Part shown: positions 34,768 through 43,101 of the stretch, one piece after another
Layout of the letters: each line of letters starts with the position of its first letter
Numbering within the stretch: position 1 is the stretch's first letter
NCBI GenBank assembly: GCA_038321615.1
Contig: JBBQFC010000016.1
Coordinates: 1-53,504 of the forward strand
DNA length: 53,504 nucleotides
Direction: 5' to 3'
Source: JBBQFC01 sp038321615
Lineage (GTDB): Bacteria > Bacteroidota > Bacteroidia > Flavobacteriales_D > Cryomorphaceae
Notes under the pieces: model-generated
Databases searched by the model: none
Seen by the model: the letters and a program-made list of their open reading frames with translations, nothing else
What the model was told of the DNA's origin: nothing
Translations under genes and position numbers: made by a program

Positions 34768-36174
34768 ATGAAAACCTTCCAGATAAACTTCCTTTTCCGC
34801 AGTCTATTTGCACTAATCTTGATATTCGGTTGTGCTGCGTGCAATGACCTGCTAGAGCAAACACCGCCAGCTACTGGCTCGAATATTTTGCCCGATGACG
34901 CAATAAATACTGCTGCTGATTTAAATCAAGTGCTCATCTCGGCTTATGATGTGCTGGCAAACACATACAATGGCGGCGCACAGGCATTACCTGTGCTGTT
35001 GAGCGATAACCTGGTACGACCTTTTAACCAAAACGACTACACATCGGTATGGCTTCGATCCACCAGCATTTTTAATGGAAATGTTTCCAATATCTTCAGA
35101 CAATATGGTATAGCAATCTTGCGGTCAAATACGGTTATCGAGAATTTAGATCGCGTCCAATTATCAGCCGCTGAGCGCAATTCGATCGAAGCGCAGGCTC
35201 GATTTATTCGGGCTTTAGGACATTTCGATTGCATGAGGAGCTGGGCATTTTCTTCTGGCTATACCAACGATGATTCACATCCAGGGATAGCGATCCGTAG
35301 TTCTTCTCAAATTGTAAATGCTCCGCGGTCCACAGTGGGCGAAGTTTATAATTTCATTCTGGCAGATTTGGCCTTTGCTCAAGCCAATTTATCGGAAACG
35401 CCTTCGGTGTTTGCTACCAGGTGGGCTGCGCTTGCTTTAGAAGCTGAAGTGCGGTTTCAGCGTCAAGAATATACGGAAGCCCTGGCTATTGCCGATGATA
35501 TTTTAGCAAACGCGCCATACTCTTTAGATACTGCGGTGAATCGATACCAATACCCGCAAGTATCGCCTGAAGCCATTTTTTATATATTTTCCGCTACCCG
35601 TAGCGATGGAAGTGTGGATAATCGTTCGGGAACATTCCGAACCAATTATTTTGGAAACGGTAATCCTGCGTTGCGCCTTCAGCAGGAGTTCTATCAGAAA
35701 CTTACTGAGGTAAGCGGAGGAGAAACCCCTCGCGGATTGCTATACGAAGAACTCGATCAAGATGGAAATATATCTTATATCACGCACATGTTTGATGCAG
35801 AAATATTTCATATTCCCGTGCTCTCACTCACTCAAATGCTTTTAATAAGAGCCGAATCTCTGGCAGAATTAAATCAGAACCCGGGTCAAGCAATTGACGA
35901 TATCAACTTCATAAGGCAGCGCGCCTATGGCAGCGTAGTAGCCGATTTGGAGCCTGGTGCTTCGGCCAATCAAATAATTCAAGCAGCTCGCCTGGAGCGA
36001 AGAATGGAATTTCCGTTCAATGGACAACGGTACTACGACCTTGTTCGGATAGGTGCCCAAGGCGAAAACGTTATTGTTCGCGGCGCTCCTTGGGATTGTC
36101 CTGGTATGATTCTGCAATTCCCCGCTACCGAGCAGACAGATCTATTTCCGTTGAATATCAGCGGTGGTTGTTAA
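34768..36174 (+). CDS. susD: SusD/RagB-type glycan-binding surface lipoprotein
   Basis: 468 aa with a lipoprotein signal (IFGCAACNDLLEQ). The N-terminal SusD-like part carries ALRSNTVIENLD and QARFIRALGHFDCMRSWAF. The C-terminal RagB/SusD part has LLIRAESLAELNQNPGQAIDDINFIRQRA and the diagnostic ERRMEFPFNGQRYYDLVRIG. It captures oligosaccharide at the surface and forms the lid over SusC. Sequence does not fix the ligand; starch-type glucan is inferred from context. Confidence 0.95.
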   Translation: MKTFQINFLFRSLFALILIFGCAACNDLLEQTPPATGSNILPDDAINTAADLNQVLISAYDVLANTYNGGAQALPVLLSDNLVRPFNQNDYTSVWLRSTSIFNGNVSNIFRQYGIAILRSNTVIENLDRVQLSAAERNSIEAQARFIRALGHFDCMRSWAFSSGYTNDDSHPGIAIRSSSQIVNAPRSTVGEVYNFILADLAFAQANLSETPSVFATRWAALALEAEVRFQRQEYTEALAIADDILANAPYSLDTAVNRYQYPQVSPEAIFYIFSATRSDGSVDNRSGTFRTNYFGNGNPALRLQQEFYQKLTEVSGGETPRGLLYEELDQDGNISYITHMFDAEIFHIPVLSLTQMLLIRAESLAELNQNPGQAIDDINFIRQRAYGSVVADLEPGASANQIIQAARLERRMEFPFNGQRYYDLVRIGAQGENVIVRGAPWDCPGMILQFPATEQTDLFPLNISGGC

Positions 36175-36182
36175 CTCATAAA

Positions 36183-36698
36183 ATGCAAACGAAAATGAAT
36201 AGTATTCTCAATCGAATTATTTCTCTTGGCTTCGCCGTAATTGCCTTGACCGCTTGTACAGAAGATGATGACAAGCCTATTGGTGATCCTTTCAGCAAAT
36301 CGGAAGGTTTGACGGCCACAAATTGGATTATCGAAGAAGTATATCTGGTAGATGAAGGAAACCCGTCGAAACCTGAGCGGAACATTTCCAATTTCTATAC
36401 TTCGACCGACGCAAGGCTCCAAATGGACTTTAATGCAGATGGCACCTTTACCGTAATACCCGGCGATGGCCTTAACTTTTTTCCTGCTTCTGGTACTTGG
36501 GCTTTTGACGATGATTTTGCACCTCGCCAAATTATTCTCACCGATACCGAAGGAGTCGAGACCGTTGCTCCGTTAGGTGGCTCTACGCGAATTAGCGATT
36601 CACAGCTTAAACTAAACTTTGCGAAGCGCAGTTGCGATAGCGACGAAGGCTTAAAAGCTGCACTCGGGTATCGTCTCGTTTTCAACCGACAATCATAA
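36183..36698 (+). CDS. Small lipocalin-like lipoprotein in the SusE position
   Basis: 171 aa from ATG 36183, 8 bp after the susD stop; an upstream in-frame ATG inside susD is less plausible because the lipobox (VIALTAC) fits only this start. The mature part is beta-rich (LTATNWIIEEVYLVDE, LQMDFNADGTFTVIPGDG, GTWAFDDDFAPRQIILTD, RISDSQLKLNF), the pattern of lipocalin-like DUF5004-type proteins. No enzyme motif. Co-transcribed with susCD, so it is probably an accessory surface lipoprotein replacing SusE. Confidence 0.7.
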   Translation: MQTKMNSILNRIISLGFAVIALTACTEDDDKPIGDPFSKSEGLTATNWIIEEVYLVDEGNPSKPERNISNFYTSTDARLQMDFNADGTFTVIPGDGLNFFPASGTWAFDDDFAPRQIILTDTEGVETVAPLGGSTRISDSQLKLNFAKRSCDSDEGLKAALGYRLVFNRQS

Positions 36699-36704
36699 GA
36701 TCTC

Positions 36705-37553
36705 ATGAGAAAGATATTTCAATCCATCGCCATTATTTGCTTTTTGCTATCGCCATTTGCCCTTTCTGCTCAAGGTGTTTACTTCGATCCTGAACCTACC
36801 GATGTTACAGTTCCTGCAAGATTATATGTAGACATTACCTCTGGTGAGTGCAATTGTCCGGAGTTGGCCGATGCCGATCCGGTAAGTAATCCGCTCTTCA
36901 TTTGGGCATGGAATCCCAATGAGTCAAGAGATCCGGTAAATGGAGAAGCAGTTACGAACGGTATGTGGACCGACTCAAATGAAAACTTGAAAATGACACA
37001 GGATGAGTCGAATCCCAATCTCTGGTATTTCGACTTTCTAGGTGTGTCGCTGGTCGAGTTTTACAACCGTCCAGCAGCTGTGTTTTACAGTACCGGCATC
37101 GATTTCTTGGTAAAGCAGAAAAGTGGTGCAGCCGATGATACTGGAGCAGAACAAAAATCTCCCGATATCAACATCATACCTGAACCAATCGGATGTTTTG
37201 AGAAAATATGTCCCTTTCCGACCGTATTTTTTCAGGATGAATATTTCATCATAACCTATGACAACAACAAGGAAACGAATTTAGCTTTGCAGAATCTCGG
37301 TCCGGATGAATGTCTGATTTGGTATCGCTACAGTGTGAATGGTGGTGCCTTAATTCAATTTCAGCAGCCGACTGATAAATTCAAGATGCAATTTGATGGT
37401 GATGGTATCTTTTCCATTACCATGATTCCCGAAGATTACTTCGGATTGAATTCCGGCGATGAGCTTACGCAAATTCAGGTTTTTATCACAAAACCACCTA
37501 TTAATGCCCCTCCATTTACCTTGCCGATCACGCTGGTACCAGGTTGTCAATAG
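36705..37553 (+). CDS. Unknown secreted protein in the SusF position
   Basis: 282 aa with a Sec signal (ends LSAQ at about residue 24), no lipobox and no T9SS sorting domain. I do not recognise the family. The mature protein looks like two beta-sandwich halves: VPARLYVDITSGECNCPELADA...LFIWAWNP (about 35-150) and TVFFQDEYFIITYDNNKETNL...IWYRYSVNG (about 170-275). Paired cysteines (GECNC, IGCFEKIC, DEC, PGC) may form disulfides. Trp and Tyr residues are frequent, as in glycan-binding surfaces. It starts 6 bp after the lipocalin-like gene and is followed by a strong terminator, so it closes the susCD operon. Confidence 0.65.
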   Translation: MRKIFQSIAIICFLLSPFALSAQGVYFDPEPTDVTVPARLYVDITSGECNCPELADADPVSNPLFIWAWNPNESRDPVNGEAVTNGMWTDSNENLKMTQDESNPNLWYFDFLGVSLVEFYNRPAAVFYSTGIDFLVKQKSGAADDTGAEQKSPDINIIPEPIGCFEKICPFPTVFFQDEYFIITYDNNKETNLALQNLGPDECLIWYRYSVNGGALIQFQQPTDKFKMQFDGDGIFSITMIPEDYFGLNSGDELTQIQVFITKPPINAPPFTLPITLVPGCQ

Positions 37554-37572
37554 ATTAATTTCTACTTCTTTC

Positions 37573-37605
37573 AAAAAGCCGATTTCCATCAGAAATCGGC
37601 TTTTT
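37573..37605 (+). terminator. Rho-independent terminator closing the susCD operon
   Basis: A perfect 14-bp stem (AAAAAGCCGATTTC / GAAATCGGCTTTTT) with a 5-nt loop and U-rich tail, 19 bp after the last gene. It also reads well on the opposite strand. Confidence 0.95.
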
Positions 37606-37671
37606 AATTTGAACGAAAGACCGCTCATTACCGTTCACAACAATTACAATTTTTTAAACTTAACATCTCCT

Positions 37672-37679
37672 TAAATTTG
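37672..37679 (+). promoter_or_regulatory. Putative -7 box for the MacAB-like operon
   Basis: TAAATTTG (TAnnTTTG) 16 bp before the ABC ATPase ATG; no clear -33 TTG. Confidence 0.5.
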
Positions 37680-37695
37680 CATTTCGATTTTCTAC

Positions 37696-38382
37696 ATGAT
37701 CAAACTCCAAGGCATTACGAAAAGCTATCCGCTCGGAAAGACTTCCCTACAGGTGCTAAAAGGCATAGATATGGAAGTGCGCAAGGGTGAGCTGGTCTCC
37801 ATTATGGGCTCTTCGGGGTCGGGAAAAAGTACCTTGCTCAACGTACTCGGCATCCTGGATAATTACGACGGGGGCTCTTACTACCTGAACGGGAAGCTGA
37901 TTAAGAATCCCAATGAAACCAAAGCCGCTCGCCTAAGAAGCGAGCTTATAGGGTTTGTATTCCAATCGTTCAATCTCATTCCTTTCAAAAATGCGGTGGA
38001 GAATGTGGCGTTACCGCTATATTACCAAGGTGTAAATCGGCGGAAGCGGAATGAACTTGCCCGCGCTTACCTCGATAAAGTGGGCTTGCTCGATTGGGCT
38101 AACCATACCCCTTCGGAGATGAGCGGTGGGCAGAAGCAACGCGTCGCGATTGCGCGCGCTCTAATAGCTGAGCCAAAAATAATACTGGCCGACGAACCTA
38201 CCGGGGCGCTTGATAGCACCACATCCTACGCCGTAATGGATTTACTCAAGCAGGTGAACGCTGAAGGAATTACCGTAGTGATAGTGACCCATGAGAACGA
38301 TATTGCCCAAATGACCAATCGGTTAATCCGGTTAAAGGACGGCTTGATTGAAAGCCATAACGCGCTCCTGGCGGATGTTTGA
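37696..38382 (+). CDS. ABC exporter ATPase (MacB/LolD family)
   Basis: 228 aa. Walker A GSSGSGKST (about 38-46), Q-loop FVFQSFNLIPFKNAVENV, signature MSGGQKQRVAIARAL, Walker B IILADEPTGALDS and H-loop VTHEND. The family powers MacB-type type VII ABC systems. Its stop overlaps the start of the first permease by 8 bp (ATGTTTGA), so they are co-translated. The MacB ATPase and permease halves are separate genes here. Confidence 0.93.
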   Translation: MIKLQGITKSYPLGKTSLQVLKGIDMEVRKGELVSIMGSSGSGKSTLLNVLGILDNYDGGSYYLNGKLIKNPNETKAARLRSELIGFVFQSFNLIPFKNAVENVALPLYYQGVNRRKRNELARAYLDKVGLLDWANHTPSEMSGGQKQRVAIARALIAEPKIILADEPTGALDSTTSYAVMDLLKQVNAEGITVVIVTHENDIAQMTNRLIRLKDGLIESHNALLADV

Positions 38383-39607
38383 CATAGATAAATGGCAGGA
38401 GATTTTCGCGGCGATGAGCAAGAACAAGCTCCGTACTTTCCTTACGGCCTTTTCGGTAATGTGGGGTATTTTGATGCTCATCATCCTGCTCGGAGCTAGC
38501 CAGGGCCTTCGAAACGGAGCGGAAGCCAGTTTCAACGATGACGCCATCAACTCCATTTTCATTTATCCTGGCAAGACAACTTTGCCTCATAAAGGAATGA
38601 AGCCTGGTAGAGAGATACAACTCACCAACGAAGATTACGATGCGGTGATGACAGCCGTTGATGGAATTGAATATTCGTCTTCCCGATACGGTGTATGGCA
38701 AGCCCAACTGAATTATGGGGAAGAGTTCAGCATTTACCCACTTCGAGCCGTTCATCCCGAACATCAATTTTTAGAAAATACCACCCTAACCGAAGGACGT
38801 TTTCTAAATGAAGATGATCTGAATCAAAAGCGAAAAGTAGCCGTTTTGGGTCGCGATGTCCGGGTGGATCTCTTTGGTGAAGACGTTGATCCCGTTGGCA
38901 AGGAAATTCAAATTTTTGGTATCACGTTTACGGTAATTGGTGTATTTGAAGATCAAGGAAGCTCCCGCGAAATGCGCTACGTTTATGTTCCCATCAACAC
39001 GGGACAGCAAATCTTCGGGGCGGGACGCGACATCAACATGTTTATGGTCACAACAGGAAGTCTCTCGTTACCCAGTTCCATTAAGATGGCTGGGGAGATA
39101 GATCAATACCTTCGGAATAAGCATAAAATTGCTCCAGACGATACAGCTGCACTTACCGTAAGAAACCGAAATGTTGACTTTAAAGAAATATCGGATATCC
39201 TTGCCGGAATGTTGGTATTCGTTTGGATTATAGGCATTTTCACCATTATTGCGGGGGTAGTAGGGGTGAGCAATATTATGATCATTGTGGTGAAAGAGCG
39301 CACCAAGGAAATCGGGGTTCGCAAGGCTTTGGGGGCGAGTCCGGCTTCGGTGGTTTCGCTTATTCTTCAAGAATCGATTTTCGTCACAGCTTTGGCGGGC
39401 TACGTAGGCTTGTTGTTGGGGGTAGTGTTGCTCGAACTTCTCTCCGACCTGGTAGGTGAGCAAGATATGTTCTCCAAGCCTTCCGTCGATTTTAATGCAG
39501 CCATAATCACGCTACTAATTTTGGTGATTGCCGGTGCGCTGGCCGGACTATTTCCCGCCCTTCGTGCTGCAAGTATCCGGCCTGTTGAAGCCCTTAGAGA
39601 CGAATAG
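38375..39607 (+). CDS. MacB-like ABC permease (FtsX family), first copy
   Basis: 410 aa from ATG 38375 (MFDIDKWQEIFAAMSKNKLRTFLTAFSVMWGILML). Topology: one N-terminal helix (about 25-45), a large periplasmic MacB-PCD domain (about 50-280) and three C-terminal helices with the FtsX motif VVGVSNIMIIVVKERTKEIGVRKALGASP (about 300-330). Moves substrates from the periplasm outward by mechanotransmission with a HlyD-type adaptor. The earlier in-frame ATG at 38348 lies within the ATPase gene and is not favoured. Confidence 0.92.
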   Translation: MFDIDKWQEIFAAMSKNKLRTFLTAFSVMWGILMLIILLGASQGLRNGAEASFNDDAINSIFIYPGKTTLPHKGMKPGREIQLTNEDYDAVMTAVDGIEYSSSRYGVWQAQLNYGEEFSIYPLRAVHPEHQFLENTTLTEGRFLNEDDLNQKRKVAVLGRDVRVDLFGEDVDPVGKEIQIFGITFTVIGVFEDQGSSREMRYVYVPINTGQQIFGAGRDINMFMVTTGSLSLPSSIKMAGEIDQYLRNKHKIAPDDTAALTVRNRNVDFKEISDILAGMLVFVWIIGIFTIIAGVVGVSNIMIIVVKERTKEIGVRKALGASPASVVSLILQESIFVTALAGYVGLLLGVVLLELLSDLVGEQDMFSKPSVDFNAAIITLLILVIAGALAGLFPALRAASIRPVEALRDE

Positions 39608-39609
39608 CT

Positions 39610-40860
39610 ATGTTTGACAGAGATCAATGGAACGAAGTTTTTCAGGTGCTGGGCAAGAATCCCCTCCGTACCGTGGCCACTGCTTTCGGTGTAACGTGGG
39701 GCATCATGATGCTTATTATTATGATGGGATCGGGTAAAGGCCTTCAGAATGGGGTTATCGCGAAGTTCACGCGGGTCAGCAATTGTATGTTCATCTGGAC
39801 CCAGCGCACCACAAAAGCGTACGCGGGTTTCGGCGAAGGCCGAAGTTTCGAAATGCGCAATGCCGACGTACAATATCTTAAAGACAATTTGCCCGAAGTA
39901 GACATTGTTGCGCCCCGCCTGCAGCTCGGTGGATATGACGGTACCAATACCGTGGTGTACGGTATTCGCACTGCCATTTATGGCGTTTATGGCGATACAC
40001 CCGATGTCGATCTAATCGAACATAGACCCATAGATACCGGTCGATTTATTACTTGGGATGATATCGACGAAAGGCGAAAAGTCTGCGTCATCGGTCGTCA
40101 GGTGTACACCGATCTCTTTGCCAAGAATGAAGACCCCCTTGGGAAATACGTCGCTATACAGGGCGTCAATTTTCAAGTGGTAGGCGTTTACAGCTCTAAG
40201 GCCACAGGCGAAGGTTTCGACGAAGCCGTTAAAAACATCATAATTCCGATATCGGCTTTTCAAAAGGCATTCAACGTAGGCGATGCAGTGGGATGGTTGA
40301 GCATTACTTCCAAACCTGGCTTTTCGGTAATTGACTTAGAATCGAAGGTTGTGGAGCAACTAAAAATTCGCCACAAAATCCACCCCGATGATAATCGAGC
40401 ATTCGGCTATTACAACATGGAAAAGGAATTTCGTCAGATGAATGGGATTTTCATCGGGATCGAATGGCTATCCTGGTTTGTGGGTATTCTTACGCTTATA
40501 GCAGGTATTATTGGTGTGAGCAATATCATGCTCGTTATTATTAAGGAGCGCACCAATGAAATAGGCGTACGAAAAGCAATGGGAGCCACCCCTTGGAACA
40601 TTGTTTCGCAAGTAATGCTCGAATCTTTATTCCTTTCGGCCATTGCCGGTTTTGTAGGAGTCATAGCAGGGGTGTGGCTCCTTGAATTGGTCGCTGGTTT
40701 TGTGGATGGATCCGATGGGGCTTTTCGCAATCCTGGTGTCGATATTAGCGTAATCTTGATAGCCCTTAGCATCCTTTGTGTTTCCGGGCTCCTTTCCGGA
40801 ATATTGCCTGCATCCCGAGCCGCCCGAATTAAACCCGTTGAAGCCCTGCGCGCCGAATAA
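39610..40860 (+). CDS. MacB-like ABC permease (FtsX family), second copy
   Basis: 416 aa, paralogous to the preceding gene and probably its heterodimer partner: MFDRDQWNEVFQVLGKNPLRTVATAFGVTWGIMMLIIMMGSG at the start, MacB-PCD domain in the middle and IIGVSNIMLVIIKERTNEIGVRKAMGATP plus three helices at the end. The 2-bp gap indicates one transcript. Confidence 0.92.
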   Translation: MFDRDQWNEVFQVLGKNPLRTVATAFGVTWGIMMLIIMMGSGKGLQNGVIAKFTRVSNCMFIWTQRTTKAYAGFGEGRSFEMRNADVQYLKDNLPEVDIVAPRLQLGGYDGTNTVVYGIRTAIYGVYGDTPDVDLIEHRPIDTGRFITWDDIDERRKVCVIGRQVYTDLFAKNEDPLGKYVAIQGVNFQVVGVYSSKATGEGFDEAVKNIIIPISAFQKAFNVGDAVGWLSITSKPGFSVIDLESKVVEQLKIRHKIHPDDNRAFGYYNMEKEFRQMNGIFIGIEWLSWFVGILTLIAGIIGVSNIMLVIIKERTNEIGVRKAMGATPWNIVSQVMLESLFLSAIAGFVGVIAGVWLLELVAGFVDGSDGAFRNPGVDISVILIALSILCVSGLLSGILPASRAARIKPVEALRAE

Positions 40861-40871
40861 TTTCACAACCC

Positions 40872-41975
40872 ATGAAGAAAACCATTTTTATTATTGTTTC
40901 AATTGTCATCGTATCTGTGCTAGCCTACACGCTGGTATTTCTTTACGAAAAGTCGCAAGAGAAACCCATTTCCTACACCACCGAAAAGCCTTTCTACAGC
41001 GATATTATTCAAAAAACGGTCGCTACCGGATCCATTGTTCCCCGAAAGGAAATTTTCATCAAGCCGGTAGTTTCCGGGGTTATTGATCAAGTAATGATTG
41101 AGCCTGGTCAATTGATTAAGGAAGGCGATGTGATCGCACGAATTCGGGTTATCCCCAATATGGTGAGCCTGAACGAATCTGAAAATCGATTGCGCCGAGC
41201 CCAGATTCAACGCGACAATGCGAAGTTGGATTATGATCGCAACAAAATCTTGTTTGATCAAGGTGTTATTTCACGTGCCAATTTTCAGCCTATCGAGATT
41301 ACGCAGCGCAATGCTGAAGCCGAACTCGACGCTGCAGAAGACAATTTGAAGATCATTCGCGAAGGCGTTTCACTGAAAAAGAATTCATCGGCGAATACCT
41401 TGGTGAGAAGCACCATTTCGGGAATGGTGCTCGACGTACCTGTAGAAATCGGTAACTCCGTAATTGAGCTCAACAATTTCAACGAAGGAACTACCGTGGC
41501 TTCTGTGGCCGATATGACCGATCTGGTATTCGAAGGCAAAGTCGATGAATCGGAAGTGGGAAAACTCAAAGAAGGAATGGATCTCATCCTTACCATTGGG
41601 GCGATAGAAGGCACCGAGTTTGCTGCCACGCTTGAGTACATTGCTCCAAAAGGGGTAGAGGAAAATGGGGCTATCCAGTTTGAGATTAAGGCCGCGGTAA
41701 ATCTGCGCGAAAATGAGTTGATACGTGCTGGCTATTCGGCCAATGCCAATGTGGTGCTCGCCCGCCGCGATAGTGTGCTCGCCATAAACGAGAAGCTCGT
41801 GCAGTTTGAAGGCGAAACCAATCCGTTTGTCGAAGTATCGACCGGTGCCAATACCTATGAAAAGCGCCCTGTAAAGCTGGGCCTTTCCGATGGTTTGAAA
41901 GTCGAAGTGCTGTCGGGGCTTACGGGCGAAGAAGAAATAAAAATCTGGAATCAGCCGATAACGGACGATGAGTAA
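40872..41975 (+). CDS. HlyD/MacA-type periplasmic adaptor
   Basis: 367 aa with an N-terminal membrane anchor (IFIIVSIVIVSVLAYTLVFLY), split biotinyl-lipoyl domain (ATGSIVPRKEIFIKPVVSGVIDQVMIEPGQLIKEGDVIA and STISGMVLDVPVEIGNSV), helical hairpin (about 95-165, shorter than in MacA), beta-barrel and membrane-proximal domains. It links the permeases to an outer-membrane channel; no TolC gene is in this window. Overlaps the next gene by 8 bp (ATGAGTAA), which may reflect compactness rather than shared function. Confidence 0.9.
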   Translation: MKKTIFIIVSIVIVSVLAYTLVFLYEKSQEKPISYTTEKPFYSDIIQKTVATGSIVPRKEIFIKPVVSGVIDQVMIEPGQLIKEGDVIARIRVIPNMVSLNESENRLRRAQIQRDNAKLDYDRNKILFDQGVISRANFQPIEITQRNAEAELDAAEDNLKIIREGVSLKKNSSANTLVRSTISGMVLDVPVEIGNSVIELNNFNEGTTVASVADMTDLVFEGKVDESEVGKLKEGMDLILTIGAIEGTEFAATLEYIAPKGVEENGAIQFEIKAAVNLRENELIRAGYSANANVVLARRDSVLAINEKLVQFEGETNPFVEVSTGANTYEKRPVKLGLSDGLKVEVLSGLTGEEEIKIWNQPITDDE

Positions 41976-43071
41976 AGCAGCCGTTTTTTTCTTTGCCATT
42001 CTGACCTTAAATTCTTGCAGCCACTCCAAAACGGATATTAGCCAACGCGGAGATGCTAAATGGACACCCATTCCCGTTCGGTTTGCAACAGGTTTTAGAC
42101 TTTGGACAAGCGGAAATACCTCCCGCGTAGAAATTCGAAATCCGCAGGATACCACCGAAATATGGCAAACGCTCGAACTTGTGCGGGGCTCTTCGCAAGG
42201 CACCGACCAAGTAACCATCCCGGTGGGCAACTACGCCTTGGGCAGCACCACCTTCATGCCCTACTTCGAAAAACTCGACTTGCTGTCACGCATTTCGGGG
42301 GTCACCCACATCGATATGATCTGGAATGAGAACATTTCCGCTACAGCAATTACCAGCAATTGGTTGGAGCTCGCACCTGGAGGCGAGTTGGATCCCGAGC
42401 GGTTGGTGAGCATATCCCCGGCGGTATTTCTTTGTTACGATCTCAAGGAGTTGGAGCGTTTCAAATCGAGTACAGCTCAACCCATCCTGCATCTTGAATA
42501 TCTCGAATCACATCCCTTAGGTCGAGCAGAGTGGATTCTTTTAATCGCTTGCCTTGCGGATAAATTGGAAGAAGGTCAGGCGATTTTTGACGCCATCGAA
42601 AGCCGCTATCTGAGATTGAAAAATCTCGCGGCTCTTTCCTCGGGCATTCCATCAGTGGTAATCGGTAATCGCTATGCCGATAAGTGGTACGCGCCAAGTG
42701 GCAAGAGTTATTTGGCAACACTTTTGCGTGATGCTTCGGCAAATTATCAATTCCAAAATTTAGAAGGGGCGGGCAGTAAGGAGCTCGATTATGAAGTCGT
42801 CTTTTCGGCGCTAAACGAAACCGACTTTTGGGGTATGGTGATTAGCCAAGACACGCCATTCACACGGGAAGATTTGATTGAAATAAATCCGTATTTGGCT
42901 GGTGTCGAAGCTCTGAAAGGCGGGCGGGTATTTGCCTGTAATTCGCAAGAAACCGACTATTTTGGTGCTGCGGTTTTGGAACCTAATATTGTTTTGGCAG
43001 ATTTAATCCAAATTTTTCGACCAAGCTATTTGCCCGATCATCAGCCAAAATACTTCCATCTGCTTCCTTAA
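41968..43071 (+). CDS. Substrate-binding lipoprotein of a FecCD-type ABC importer
   Basis: 367 aa with lipobox LNSC (about Cys17). Two-lobe TroA/BtuF-like fold: the N-lobe has YALGSTTFMPYFEKLDLLSRISGV and SPAVFLCYDLKELERF, a long linker helix (GRAEWILLIACLADKLEEGQAIFDAIESRYLRLKNLA) and the C-lobe (PSVVIGNRYADKWYAPSGKSYLATLLRDA). This is the class III solute-binding layout for ferric siderophores, heme or cobalamin; the ligand cannot be told. It captures substrate in the periplasm for the permease and ATPase encoded directly downstream. Confidence 0.88.
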   Translation: MSKAAVFFFAILTLNSCSHSKTDISQRGDAKWTPIPVRFATGFRLWTSGNTSRVEIRNPQDTTEIWQTLELVRGSSQGTDQVTIPVGNYALGSTTFMPYFEKLDLLSRISGVTHIDMIWNENISATAITSNWLELAPGGELDPERLVSISPAVFLCYDLKELERFKSSTAQPILHLEYLESHPLGRAEWILLIACLADKLEEGQAIFDAIESRYLRLKNLAALSSGIPSVVIGNRYADKWYAPSGKSYLATLLRDASANYQFQNLEGAGSKELDYEVVFSALNETDFWGMVISQDTPFTREDLIEINPYLAGVEALKGGRVFACNSQETDYFGAAVLEPNIVLADLIQIFRPSYLPDHQPKYFHLLP

Positions 43072-43089
43072 GCCATCGGCTTACGAACG

Positions 43090-43097
43090 TATATTTG
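43090..43097 (+). promoter_or_regulatory. Possible -7 box immediately upstream of the FecCD permease
   Basis: TATATTTG lies only 4 bp before the permease ATG, which would give a leaderless or nearly leaderless mRNA. No -33 element is visible, so it may be fortuitous. Confidence 0.3.
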
Positions 43098-43101
43098 ACG
43101 G

